From assembly GCF_015752045.1 (NCBI RefSeq), contig NZ_JADOUS010000001.1, positions 186,001 through 250,000 on the forward strand: DNA of 64,000 nt, written 5' to 3'. Below the pieces are notes generated by a model. That model saw only the letters and a list, made by a program, of their open reading frames with translations, was not told the DNA's origin and did not search any database. Positions 1 to 8,114 of the stretch are shown one piece after another (positions within the stretch are counted from its first letter, which is position 1; each line of letters starts with the position of its first letter). The stretch comes from Arthrobacter_D sp015752045 (lineage in GTDB: Bacteria > Actinomycetota > Actinomycetes > Actinomycetales > Micrococcaceae). Made by a program: the position numbers and the translations under genes.

Positions 1-412
1 GGGCGATGCGACGTCGTCCCGTTTCTGCCAGCACCGCTATCGCGGCCAGCGCCGCCTGGGCCTCCCAGAACCGGCCGGACCGCACCAGCGGCGCCCAGAT
101 ACCGGTTGCGGCGAAGGCCCCGGCCAGGGGCCAGCCCGCCCCACGCCAGGTCTCCCGGGTACGGGCGGGACCGCGGGCCTGATGGATCGCGTAGACGATC
201 GACGAGGCGAAGATGGGAAACCAGACGGTGAAGGCGTAGGGGGCCGGCTGGATCACGTTGGGCGGTGCGTCCTCCCGGCGGAACCGTGGACCGTAGAACG
301 TGGGAAGGAGCACCTGGGCGGCAGCCGCGACACAGGTGAGTGCCTGACGGGAGTGGTCTCCCGAAGCCGCCGCCCACACCCGGTCGGTGCTGCGAGGAGG
401 AAGGACGGTCAT
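1..412 (-). CDS. TspO/MBR-related membrane protein, 3'-truncated by window edge
   Basis: The gene reads leftward and runs off the window edge; about 137 codons are visible. The ATG at 412 has AAGGAG six bases upstream. The visible part has alternating hydrophobic segments. One carries PAPYAFTVWFPIFAS and is followed by Trp-containing segments (ETWRGAGWP, GIWAPLV), a layout typical of tryptophan-rich sensory protein relatives, which are five-helix membrane proteins. The family binds porphyrins or other hydrophobic ligands in several organisms; the ligand here is not inferable. An inverted repeat lies about 20 bases upstream of the start, so expression is probably controlled separately from the MFS gene behind it. 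The assignment rests on pattern similarity only. Confidence 0.6.
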   Translation of the reverse strand, partial: MTVLPPRSTDRVWAAASGDHSRQALTCVAAAAQVLLPTFYGPRFRREDAPPNVIQPAPYAFTVWFPIFASSIVYAIHQARGPARTRETWRGAGWPLAGAFAATGIWAPLVRSGRFWEAQAALAAIAVLAETGRRRIA

Positions 413-432
413 AGGGGGCTCCTTCGGAGTGG

Positions 433-450
433 GGTGCACGACCGTGCACC
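433..450. promoter_or_regulatory. Perfect inverted repeat upstream of the TspO-like gene
   Basis: GGTGCACG-AC-CGTGCACC has 8-base arms and a 2-base spacer and lies 21 bases upstream of the start at 412. Size and symmetry fit a dimeric repressor operator. No dedicated regulator is encoded next to it, so the binding protein is unknown. Confidence 0.45.
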
Positions 451-494
451 GTACCGCTGTGCGCTGACGAGGGTCTGGCCGATGGTGCGGGCCG

Positions 495-536
495 ATGGTC
501 GGAGGAGCAGGAACTCCGTCCTCCACCACCGACCAT
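495..536 (-). terminator. Imperfect hairpin after the MFS gene
   Basis: ATGGTCGG at 495-502 pairs with CCGACCAT at 529-536, with inner AGGA/TCCT pairing and a bulge. It lies about 80 bases past the stop of the leftward MFS gene and before the next leftward gene. There is no clear U-tract, so a role as terminator is only plausible. Confidence 0.35.
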
Positions 537-614
537 GGCTCGAGGGTAGAGCGGCCGAGGATCGGCGACAACCCTCGCCCCGTTGTCGCTGCCACCCGGT
601 GACGCTCGCCGTGT

Positions 615-1829
615 TCATCGTTGGTCGGAGTGCAGAAGCGTGGCGCTCAGTACGGCTGCTCCAGCGGTGAGAAGCGCGAGTGTTCCGAGCCCCGCGGCGA
701 GACTGCAGACGGTGGCGATGGCGCCCACGATCAGTGGTCCGCCGGCGTCACCGATCTCCCGTCCCATCTCCGCAGCGCCCATGGTGCGGCCCATCCGCTC
801 CGGCGGTGTCGTGCCGGCCAGGTGGGCGAAGCCCAGTGGGGTGGTGAGGCCGACCCCGCAGCCGATGGCGACCGCGGCCAGGTAGAGCGTCACCGCCAGC
901 GGGAGGACGGCCGGCAACGCCACTCCCGCGGCGATCATCGCCAGCCCCAGACCCATTCCGGCGGAGGCCGGGAGACGCCCCTGGTCCCTCAGCCGGCCGA
1001 CGACCGGCTGGGTCAGGGTGGAACACAGGGCGAGGAGTGCCACCACCGCCATGCTGGCGAACACGGTCAGATGGAGGCTGCTGCCCAGCAGGGGCAGGAA
1101 GCCGACCGCCACACCCAGCGCTCCCGTCGCACCGGCGAGTGCCAGCGTGGGCACCAGGAAGGAACGCCGGGTGCTTTGACGCACCAGCTCGGCCACCGTG
1201 TAGCGCGGGCGCGGGAGGACCGGCAGCGCGGGCATGGCGATCCAGACCCAGACGGCGGCCAGGGCCGAGAGGATGGCCATCGACAGGAACAGGGCCGGGA
1301 AGCCTCCGGCCCAGATCAGCCCGGCGCCCAGGAGCGGCCCGAGGACGTAGCCCAGCGACTTCCACGAACCGTACTTGCCGAAATAGGTGCCGGCTGCCGC
1401 CGGGCCGGCCAACCGTGCCACCGCCGCCGAGGACGCCGGGGAGAAGGCCGAGGCGGCCGCCCCCTGGCCCAGGCGTGCCAGCCCCAGCACGAGGGGGGTG
1501 GCCGAGGTGGTACCCACCCATGAGGCGAGGGCGAACCCCGCCAGGCCGGCCATGATGACCGGCTTGGCGCCGATCCTGTCGCTGAGGGAACCGAAGACGG
1601 GCTTGAGGATCACCTCGGCGGCGTCGTACAGGGCAAGCAGCACTCCGAAGGTGAGCAGTTCCAGCCCAAGGCCGCCGCTGTCAGCGCCGAGGCCTGCCGC
1701 GATGCTGTGGGCCCCGAAGGCCGTGGTGAAACCCGCGGCATAGAGCGGTGCCAGAGCCCGGGCTGACGGTCCGGGAGCCGTCGTCGGAACAGCCTCCACA
1801 CGCTTGGTGCGGCGCTGCGGGATCTTCAC
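615..1829 (-). CDS. MFS transporter, translationally coupled to ChrB-like protein
   Basis: The 404-residue product is highly hydrophobic with about 12 membrane segments. The loop after segment 2 has the major-facilitator signature (FGSLSDRIGAKPVI), with a weaker copy in the second half (VVGRLRDQGRL). It is a secondary transporter of the plasma membrane, probably a drug or ion exporter. I chose the GTG at 1829 because it overlaps the stop of the upstream gene as GTGA; a longer upstream reading frame exists but is an antisense shadow. Pairing with a ChrB-type protein suggests a chromate or oxyanion efflux role, but classical ChrB partners are CHR-family transporters, so the substrate is inferred only weakly. 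Confidence 0.8.
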   Translation of the reverse strand: MKIPQRRTKRVEAVPTTAPGPSARALAPLYAAGFTTAFGAHSIAAGLGADSGGLGLELLTFGVLLALYDAAEVILKPVFGSLSDRIGAKPVIMAGLAGFALASWVGTTSATPLVLGLARLGQGAAASAFSPASSAAVARLAGPAAAGTYFGKYGSWKSLGYVLGPLLGAGLIWAGGFPALFLSMAILSALAAVWVWIAMPALPVLPRPRYTVAELVRQSTRRSFLVPTLALAGATGALGVAVGFLPLLGSSLHLTVFASMAVVALLALCSTLTQPVVGRLRDQGRLPASAGMGLGLAMIAAGVALPAVLPLAVTLYLAAVAIGCGVGLTTPLGFAHLAGTTPPERMGRTMGAAEMGREIGDAGGPLIVGAIATVCSLAAGLGTLALLTAGAAVLSATLLHSDQR

Positions 1830-2440
1830 GCTGCAGGCCCGTCCTGATCCTGCAGGGCGTCCGGCACGGCTGCGTCGGTCAGGTCCCCACCCCCGCCGAC
1901 CGTGCGATGGACGGCCTGGTAGACCTGCTCGGAGTAGCCGTCCAGGATCGACTGACAGGCACGAAGCCGTGCGTCGGCGGCCTTCGCCTCTGCGAGTTCC
2001 AGGACGTCGCGCTTCTTCAGGTCCCGATACCAGCGCCTCAGCCGATCCAGGCTCTGCTCCTCTTCCTCCAGCTCGGCGAAGGTGAATTTGCGCTTCTGGA
2101 TCTCTTCGGCGATCTCCGCCTCGAACCTGCCGCAGTCGGCCGTGAACTCGGCCCATTCGTCCACGCGGACGGCAGCGAACGCGTCCCGGATCATCGCGGC
2201 CGACGCCTGATCCCGCGGTGAGGCGTCGATGACGACCAGCATCCCACCGCCCTGGCGGCACAGGACCCCGGCGCGGTCCAGGTCCGCCTGGAACGCAGGC
2301 CCAGCGGGCAGGGCCCACACCCCGGAGGACACCGGTACGGCGCTGGCCCTGCGCAGCTGGCGCCAGACCGCCACCCGATGCCGTGACGGTTCGGAGGGAA
2401 GCTGCGGCAGGATCAGGACCCACTCGATCTGCTGTGTCAC
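1826..2440 (-). CDS. ChrB N-terminal-domain protein (probable regulator)
   Basis: The 204-residue soluble protein begins with a segment typical of the N-terminal domain of chromate resistance protein ChrB: WVLILPQLPSEPSRHRVAV, then WRQLRRASAVPVSSGVWALP. A charged helical part follows (IQKRKFTFAELEEEEQSLDRL). ChrB proteins are chromate-sensing regulators; this one lacks the C-terminal ChrB domain, so it is the short form. It is the first gene of a two-gene leftward operon with the MFS gene. A palindrome lies 10 bases upstream of its start in the divergent promoter region, consistent with autoregulation. The domain call is fairly secure; the inducer is not. Confidence 0.7.
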   Translation of the reverse strand: MTQQIEWVLILPQLPSEPSRHRVAVWRQLRRASAVPVSSGVWALPAGPAFQADLDRAGVLCRQGGGMLVVIDASPRDQASAAMIRDAFAAVRVDEWAEFTADCGRFEAEIAEEIQKRKFTFAELEEEEQSLDRLRRWYRDLKKRDVLELAEAKAADARLRACQSILDGYSEQVYQAVHRTVGGGGDLTDAAVPDALQDQDGPAA

Positions 2441-2449
2441 AATTCAGAG

Positions 2450-2465
2450 TGTAACAGTCGTTACA
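2450..2465. promoter_or_regulatory. Palindromic operator between divergent chrB-like and DUF2127 genes
   Basis: TGTAACAGTCGTTACA is an inverted repeat with perfect 6-base arms and a 4-base centre. It lies between the starts of the leftward operon (2440) and the rightward gene (2479), only 10-14 bases from each start, so a protein bound here could block both transcripts. The ChrB-like protein encoded beside it is the natural candidate. Confidence 0.55.
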
Positions 2466-2478
2466 TGGCGGAGGAGTG

Positions 2479-2997
2479 ATGATCGAGGCACCGCACATCA
2501 CCACACTCCTGGACAGGGTGTTCAGGGTCAGCCTCGTCCTGAAAGGTCTCGACGGCCTGCTGGAACTGGCAGGCGGGGTACTCCTGCTGCTGGTTTCCCC
2601 CGCCCAGTTGGGTTCGGCGGTCCGGTTCCTGACCCAGCACGAGCTCTCCGAAGACCCGCACGACCTCGCAGCAACCGCCCTGGTCCACGTGGCCGGAACC
2701 ATGACCGGATCCGCCACATTGTTCGGCGCCGTCTATCTCCTGCTGCATGGCGTGGTGAAAGTGGCACTGGTCGTGGCGGTGCTCAGGGACAGACTCTGGG
2801 CGTATCCCTGGATGGTCGCCTTCCTCCTGCTCTTCATCGCGTACCAGGCGTATCTGCTCGTGGTCGCCTTCACCTGGGGCATGGTGCTGCTGACAGCCTT
2901 CGACATCGTCATCGTCTGGCTCACACTGCACGAATACCGGGCCCACCGTGCGCGCAGAGCGGGCGACCAGGGCAACCGGCCCTCACCGGGTTCGTAG
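2479..2997 (+). CDS. DUF2127 family membrane protein
   Basis: The 172-residue protein has four hydrophobic segments. The start LLDRVFRVSLVLKGLDGLLEL and the later YLLLHGVVKVALVVAVLRD match the DUF2127 pattern of a charged helix entering paired membrane helices. The family has no established function. I prefer the ATG at 2479 over the GTG at 2476, because GGAGG at 2470-2474 leaves four bases to the ATG and one to the GTG. It is divergent from the chrB-like/MFS operon and shares its palindromic operator, so it may belong to the same response. Confidence 0.7.
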   Translation: MIEAPHITTLLDRVFRVSLVLKGLDGLLELAGGVLLLLVSPAQLGSAVRFLTQHELSEDPHDLAATALVHVAGTMTGSATLFGAVYLLLHGVVKVALVVAVLRDRLWAYPWMVAFLLLFIAYQAYLLVVAFTWGMVLLTAFDIVIVWLTLHEYRAHRARRAGDQGNRPSPGS

Positions 2998-3102
2998 CTA
3001 CCGACACCTGCAGGCCGTCGGTGGCCGGGGTGCATGGTCGCCGGCACGGGGCGACCGGCTCCCGCTGACCGGACGCGGTCCGCACCGCCTGAACGCCGCC
3101 GC

Positions 3103-3858
3103 TCACGAGGTCCGCCGGCGCAGCGTCAGTGATGCCAGCACCAGGATTCCCAGCACGATGACCGCCATGACGGCCGCATCCTGCCACATGGCCGACGTGG
3201 CTTCGGCATGGGCTGCGATCTCCTGGAGTGCATCCACCGAGAACGTCAGCGGCAGCACATTGGAGACGGCCTCGAGGACCCCGTTCATCTGCTCCCTGGC
3301 CACGAAGAGGCCGCACAGCAGGATCTGCGGCAGCACCACCACGGGCATGAACTGCACGGCCTGGAACTCCGTGCGGGCGAACGCGGAGCACAGCAGCCCC
3401 AGGGCCACACCGAGTACCGCGTTGAGGACTGCGATCATCACCACCAGCCAGGGGTCGCCCTCGATCTCGAGATCGAAGATCCAGTACGCCACGGCCGTTG
3501 CCACGATCGACTGCAGCGCCGCCATGACGGAGAACGCCACGGCATAGCCGAACAGGAGATCGGCTTTGTGGATGGGCGTGGTCAGCAGGCGCTCGAGCGT
3601 CCCGGACGTCCGCTCGCGGAGCATGGTGACCGAGGTGACCAGGAACATCACCACGAACGGGAAGATCGCCAGCATCATCAGACCCACCCGGTCGAACGTC
3701 CGCGGGAACCCCGGGGGAAGGTCCTCGTTCTCGAAGAGGAAATAGACGACGGCCAGCAGCAGGGCCGGCACCACCATGATCAATGCCACACTGCGGTGGT
3801 CGTGGCGCAGCTGGTCCAGTACGCGGGTCGTCGTGGCCAGCATCATCCGCGGATTCAT
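3103..3858 (-). CDS. ABC-2 type export permease
   Basis: The 251-residue protein has six hydrophobic segments and the ABC-2 hallmark after the second one (LRERTSGTLERLLTTPIHKAD), the loop that contacts the ATPase. Later segments FMPVVVLPQILLCGLF and NVLPLTFSVDALQEI fit the daunorubicin-resistance permease type. It forms the membrane half of an exporter with the ATPase at 3855-4676; the two genes overlap by four bases (ATGA). Likely substrates of the family are drugs, lipids or antibiotics; none can be named here. Confidence 0.88.
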   Translation of the reverse strand: MNPRMMLATTTRVLDQLRHDHRSVALIMVVPALLLAVVYFLFENEDLPPGFPRTFDRVGLMMLAIFPFVVMFLVTSVTMLRERTSGTLERLLTTPIHKADLLFGYAVAFSVMAALQSIVATAVAYWIFDLEIEGDPWLVVMIAVLNAVLGVALGLLCSAFARTEFQAVQFMPVVVLPQILLCGLFVAREQMNGVLEAVSNVLPLTFSVDALQEIAAHAEATSAMWQDAAVMAVIVLGILVLASLTLRRRTS

Positions 3859-4676
3859 CGTGCCGCCCGGCCTTCCTGCGCTGCGGGGCCGGGGTCCGGA
3901 TCCGCGCCGTCTTCTTCGATGATCCGCAGGAACGCCCGTTCGAGGTCATGGCTGCGACCGCGCACGGCGAGCTCGGCGGGGGTGAGTTGCGCCAGGAGCA
4001 GTCCGCCGCGCAGGAGCAGTAACGACGAACAGTGCGAGGCCTCCTCCATGACGTGACTGGATACCAGCAGTGTGGTTCCCTCCTCTGCCATGATGGCGAA
4101 GCGCTGCCACAGCTCGGCGCGCAGAACCGGATCGAGGCCCACCGTCGGTTCGTCCAGGACGAGCAGCTTCGGATACGCGACGAGCGCGCAGGCAAGGGAC
4201 ACGCGGCTGACCTGCCCGCCGGACAGGTCAGCCGTCTTCTGCCGGGCGAATCGTTCCAGCCCGACGGCGGCGATCGCTTCCGCGGTGTCGGCGGGCGTCG
4301 CACCGTGCATGGCCCCGAAGTACCGGACGTTGGCCACCACGCTGAGGTCTGCGTAGACACTGGGCGCCTGCGTGACATAGCCGACGTCGTGCCTCAGCGA
4401 GGGTTCGCCGGCCGGGCGGCCGAGCACGCGGATGGATCCGCGGGTGATGGCCTGAACGCCCACGATGGCGCGCATCAGGGTGGTCTTGCCGCTGCCCGAT
4501 GGTCCGAGCAGCCCGGTGACGCGGCCACGCCCGATGGTGAAGTCCACGCCCCTCAGGATCGTGGTGCGCCCCCTCGAGATGTGCAGCGTCGACGCTTCGA
4601 CGGCGGGAGGCTCGGCGGGGTCCGGGCTCCCGTCCCGGCCCGGGGGAACTGTGCTGTCCGTTGCGGCAGGGGACAT
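3855..4676 (-). CDS. ABC exporter ATP-binding protein
   Basis: The 273-residue ATPase has Walker A (GPSGSGKTTL), signature (LSGGQVSRVSL), Walker B (LLVLDEPTVGLD) and the switch histidine (SSHVMEE). I chose the ATG at 4676 because GGGAGGT lies four bases upstream; a reading frame extending further lacks homologous character. It is the first gene of a two-gene operon with the ABC-2 permease and energises that exporter. The C-terminal 60 residues after the ATPase core are acidic and unassigned. Confidence 0.9.
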   Translation of the reverse strand: MSPAATDSTVPPGRDGSPDPAEPPAVEASTLHISRGRTTILRGVDFTIGRGRVTGLLGPSGSGKTTLMRAIVGVQAITRGSIRVLGRPAGEPSLRHDVGYVTQAPSVYADLSVVANVRYFGAMHGATPADTAEAIAAVGLERFARQKTADLSGGQVSRVSLACALVAYPKLLVLDEPTVGLDPVLRAELWQRFAIMAEEGTTLLVSSHVMEEASHCSSLLLLRGGLLLAQLTPAELAVRGRSHDLERAFLRIIEEDGADPDPGPAAQEGRAAR

Positions 4677-4879
4677 CGTGACCTCCCACGGTCTCAACCT
4701 CGTGATCGACCGACGACCCGACGCTAGGCCTGTTCGCCGTCGGCCGTCAATGGCGCCTCGCGGGCAACCCCCGTCATGGTTCCGGGAGCCGCAGCGAAAG
4801 GGAGGCGGGCGCGAACGGCCGGATCTACCATGAGGTACGGGCGTGGGTTCGCCACGTGCGGCCGAGGTGTGGAGGAACC

Positions 4880-5956
4880 ATGAGAGCAGCACGCTATTAC
4901 GGACGAGGGGACATCCGTGTCGATGAGGTTCCGGAGCCCGAGGTCGGGCCCGGCACTGTGGGTGTCGAGGTCGCTTGGTGCGGAATCTGTGGCACCGACC
5001 TGCACGAGTACCTCGAAGGCCCGATCTTCTGCCCCACCCACGACACCCCTCACCCGATCTCGGGCGAAACGCTGCCCATCACGCTGGGTCACGAGTTCTC
5101 CGGCGTCGTCTACGCGGTGGGCGATGGCGTCGACGACATCGACGTGGGCCAGCACGTCGTCGTGGAGCCCTACATCATCGACGACGACGTCGATACCGGC
5201 CCGGAGAGCACGGACTATCACCTGTCCGAGAACATGAACTTCATCGGCCTGGCCGGACGCGGCGGTGGACTGGGCGAGAAGATCGCCGTGCAGCGACGAT
5301 GGGTGCATCCGATTGCCGCGTCGGTGCCGTTGGATCAGGCGGCGCTGATCGAACCCCTGTCGGTGGGATACCACGCCGTGAATCGCTCGGGGGCGAAGTC
5401 CGGGGACGTGGCCCTGGTCGGTGGGGCGGGACCCATCGGTCTGCTCACGGCGGCCGTCCTCAAGGCCCTGGGCGTCACGGTGGTGATGTCCGAACTCAGC
5501 CCGCTGCGACGCCAGAAGGCCCTGGAGTCCGGCGTCGCCGATCATGCCCTGGATCCTCGCACCGCGGATGTCGCCGCCAAGGTCCGTCTGCTGACGGGCG
5601 GGAGGGGCGCAGACGTGGCGTTCGAATGCACGAGCGTGCAGGTAGTCCTCGACACCCTCATGGACGCGCTTCGCCCTACCGGCGTGCTCGTCGTGGTCTC
5701 GATCTGGGGCAAGCGGTCGGACTTCGACATGCACAGACTGGTGATGAAGGAGATCGACCTGCGCGGGACCATCGCCTACGTCAACTCCCATCCCGCGACC
5801 ATCGAACTGGTCGAGTCGGGGAAGATCGATCTGGCTCCCTTCATCACCGGCAGGATCGGGCTCGATGGACTCGTGGAGGAGGGTTTCGACACGCTGATCC
5901 ATCGCAACGAGACGGCCGTCAAGATCCTCGTCTCACCCTCCGGCAAGGGCCTCTGA
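4880..5956 (+). CDS. bdhA: Zinc-dependent 2,3-butanediol-type dehydrogenase
   Basis: The 358-residue medium-chain dehydrogenase has the catalytic zinc ligands (CGICGTDLHEY, GHEFSG), a pre-Rossmann segment (QAALIEPLSVGYHAV) and the nucleotide-binding glycines (GGAGPIGLL). The insertion ICPTHDTPHPISGE-like between the two zinc sites (FCPTHDTPHPISGETLP) is typical of (R,R)-butanediol dehydrogenases, which interconvert acetoin and butanediol with NAD(H). The start at 4880 has GGAGG four bases upstream. In this context it could dispose of reducing equivalents and avoid acid production near the gad/CLC genes. Other sec-alcohol substrates are possible. Confidence 0.8.
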   Translation: MRAARYYGRGDIRVDEVPEPEVGPGTVGVEVAWCGICGTDLHEYLEGPIFCPTHDTPHPISGETLPITLGHEFSGVVYAVGDGVDDIDVGQHVVVEPYIIDDDVDTGPESTDYHLSENMNFIGLAGRGGGLGEKIAVQRRWVHPIAASVPLDQAALIEPLSVGYHAVNRSGAKSGDVALVGGAGPIGLLTAAVLKALGVTVVMSELSPLRRQKALESGVADHALDPRTADVAAKVRLLTGGRGADVAFECTSVQVVLDTLMDALRPTGVLVVVSIWGKRSDFDMHRLVMKEIDLRGTIAYVNSHPATIELVESGKIDLAPFITGRIGLDGLVEEGFDTLIHRNETAVKILVSPSGKGL

Positions 5957-6000
5957 CCGAGGAACGCCAGGGCGGTGACGCTGCCGGACGCCCGATGGGC

Positions 6001-6483
6001 CTAGCCGCCCCAGACGGACGTGGATCCGGAATGGCCCGTGACGATGCTCTGGTACACGATGGCCAGCCCGCCGACGACGCCGAGGACGACGGCGAGGGCG
6101 CGGACCCAGCGCGCGCTCAGAAGGTTCCGTAGCCCACCGAGCCGTCGAGGCCTGATGAGGGCCTGCGGGAACGCCACAGCGATCTGGGCCGCCACGATGA
6201 CGAAGAAGACCAGCGCAAGGGTCTTGAACAGGTCACCCTGTTCCGCATGCACTTCCACGATCGCCGACTCCGGCACGTTCTGCTCGAGTTGCTCGCCAGC
6301 CTCCGCGGTCAGGAGCGACAGAGGGACGAGGACAACGGCCAGGACGCCCAGCGGCCATGCCAGCCTGGACCGCAGACGCGGCAGGCCCGCGAACAGGAGG
6401 GACAGGAGCCCGGCGATCGGCGCCAGGACGACCACTCCGTGGATGAGGAGGATATGGGCCGGTAATCCACCGATTTCGAACAT
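6001..6483 (-). CDS. DUF2231-type membrane protein
   Basis: The 160-residue protein has four hydrophobic segments. Its start (GGLPAHILLIHGVVVLAPIAG) matches the DUF2231 pattern, in which an early His-containing helix is conserved. An acidic loop (AEAGEQLEQNVPESAIVEVHAEQ) separates segments 2 and 3. Function is not established for the family; redox or haem-related roles have been suggested from His conservation. AAGGAG lies just upstream of the start. It converges on the bdhA-like gene and is probably transcribed alone. Confidence 0.7.
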   Translation of the reverse strand: MFEIGGLPAHILLIHGVVVLAPIAGLLSLLFAGLPRLRSRLAWPLGVLAVVLVPLSLLTAEAGEQLEQNVPESAIVEVHAEQGDLFKTLALVFFVIVAAQIAVAFPQALIRPRRLGGLRNLLSARWVRALAVVLGVVGGLAIVYQSIVTGHSGSTSVWGG

Positions 6484-6703
6484 GATGGGACTCCTTCTTC
6501 GGGACCGCAGAACCTGGGGATGGTGAAACTGGAACTTCTGCGCGGGTGAAGCAAGGATGCATTGCCGGACGGCGTTCGCGTCGCACCGTCATCGCGCTCA
6601 TCATGGCCCGCGCCGCTGGGCGGGAGCTGGGAGCTGTGCGGTGCCCGTTCCCGCGCGAGCCCGGACGGATCTGCCAGGCCCGACGGGTCACCGTTGCCCC
6701 GGG

Positions 6704-8083
6704 TCAATGGCCGGACCCGGTGACCATCCTGTTCCGTTCCGATTCGTGCGCGCCGCCCTTCTTCTCCAGCGTGGAGCACGCCTCTTCGATGTCCCGGGCG
6801 AGCGTGTCGACGTGCTCGCGGCTCATCGTCTCCTTGACCAGGGCCCGCATGATCGTGACGTTCTGGGCGTTCGGCGGCAGGGTGTAGGCCGGCACCATCC
6901 AGCCGCGTTCGGCGGAGAGCTGCCAGGCGATGTCGAACTCGTCGTATCCCGTGTCCACGGCGAGCCGGAACGCGACCAGGGGAAGCTGTTCCTCGTCCGG
7001 GCCGATGATCTCGAATCGGCCCATGGCCTCCAGCTTCTCGGCGAGGACACGGGCGTTGGTCTGCATGTTCTGCATGATGTAGGTGTACCCGGCGCGGCCA
7101 TACCGGACGAAGTTGTAGTACTGGGCGAGGACCATCGCCGAGCCGGTGGAGAAGTTCAGGGTGAAGGTCGAGTCGGTCTTGCCGAGGTAGTTCTCCTCGA
7201 AGACGAGATCCTTGGCGAGGTCGGCCTTCTCCCGGAAGATCAGCCAGCCGATGCCGGGATAGACCAGCCCGAACTTGTGCCCGGAGACATTGATCGAGCG
7301 GACCTGTTCGAGCCGGAAGTCCCACGCGGAGTCCGGGTAGAGGAAGGGCCAGACGAACCCCCCGCTCGCCGCGTCCACGTGCAGCGGCACATCGAGACCC
7401 CGTTCGCTCCTGAGCCGTCGCAGCAGGTCGTTGATGCCGACGACGTCGTCCTTGTGCCCGGTGAACGTCGTCCCCAGGACGGCCGCGACACCGATGGTGT
7501 TCTCGTCGATGTGGGCCTGCACGTCCTCGGGGCCGATGGTGTACTTCCCCGGCTGCAGGGGCACGATCCGCGGCTCGACGTCGAAGTAGCGGCAGAACTT
7601 CTCCCACACGACATGCACGTCGCCGCCGAACACCAGGTTGGGGCTCGACGTCGATGCGCCCGCGGCCTCGCGACGCTTGCGCCAGTTCCACTTCAGGGAC
7701 AGACCGCCGAGCATGATCGCCTCGGATGAGCCCTGGGTCCGCGCTCCCGTCGTCTCGCCCGGGGCGTGGAACAGGTCGGCGAGCATCCGGATGCAGCGCT
7801 GCTCGATCTCGGCCGTGCGGGGATATTCGGCGTGGTCGATGAAGTTGCGGTGCAGGTTCGCGGCGATGATCTGCTGTGCCTCGGGCTCCATCCAGGTGGT
7901 CACGAAGGTCGCAAGGTTCCGGGCCGGATCGCCCTCCAGCGCCAGGTCCTCCCCCACGAGCCGCAGGGCATCCTGGGCTGGGATGCCCGTCTCCGGGAAC
8001 TCCCGGCTCGGAACCTCCTCGGTGACGAACCGGTTGCCGAACAGCGCCGCGTCGGCATTTGTCTGCTGGTGATTCACTGACAT
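6704..8083 (-). CDS. gadB: Glutamate decarboxylase (PLP-dependent)
   Basis: The 459-residue enzyme has normal GAD length. The PLP lysine lies in NVSGHKFG (Lys270) and the cofactor-contacting aspartate in HVDAASGG (Asp237); the substrate region WMEPEAQQI and RTQGSSEAIM are also present. It converts glutamate to GABA and CO2, using up a cytoplasmic proton. The last residue is His (VTGSGH), which recalls the C-terminal histidine that closes the active site in the E. coli enzyme at neutral pH, though alignment there is uncertain. No GadC antiporter is in the window. It lies 31 bases downstream of the CLC gene start-side operon order: the CLC gene follows upstream on the same strand. Confidence 0.93.
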   Translation of the reverse strand: MSVNHQQTNADAALFGNRFVTEEVPSREFPETGIPAQDALRLVGEDLALEGDPARNLATFVTTWMEPEAQQIIAANLHRNFIDHAEYPRTAEIEQRCIRMLADLFHAPGETTGARTQGSSEAIMLGGLSLKWNWRKRREAAGASTSSPNLVFGGDVHVVWEKFCRYFDVEPRIVPLQPGKYTIGPEDVQAHIDENTIGVAAVLGTTFTGHKDDVVGINDLLRRLRSERGLDVPLHVDAASGGFVWPFLYPDSAWDFRLEQVRSINVSGHKFGLVYPGIGWLIFREKADLAKDLVFEENYLGKTDSTFTLNFSTGSAMVLAQYYNFVRYGRAGYTYIMQNMQTNARVLAEKLEAMGRFEIIGPDEEQLPLVAFRLAVDTGYDEFDIAWQLSAERGWMVPAYTLPPNAQNVTIMRALVKETMSREHVDTLARDIEEACSTLEKKGGAHESERNRMVTGSGH

Positions 8084-8114
8084 CGCTTCTCCTTCAGGGA
8101 TGGTTGATGAGGGC

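Noticed and set aside
1830..2717. Long upstream extension of the leftward MFS frame (up to 700 residues)
   Set aside because: The extra part lies antisense to DUF2127 and the ChrB gene, is Arg/Gly/Pro-rich and lacks homology; the GTGA-coupled start at 1829 is a normal MFS length.
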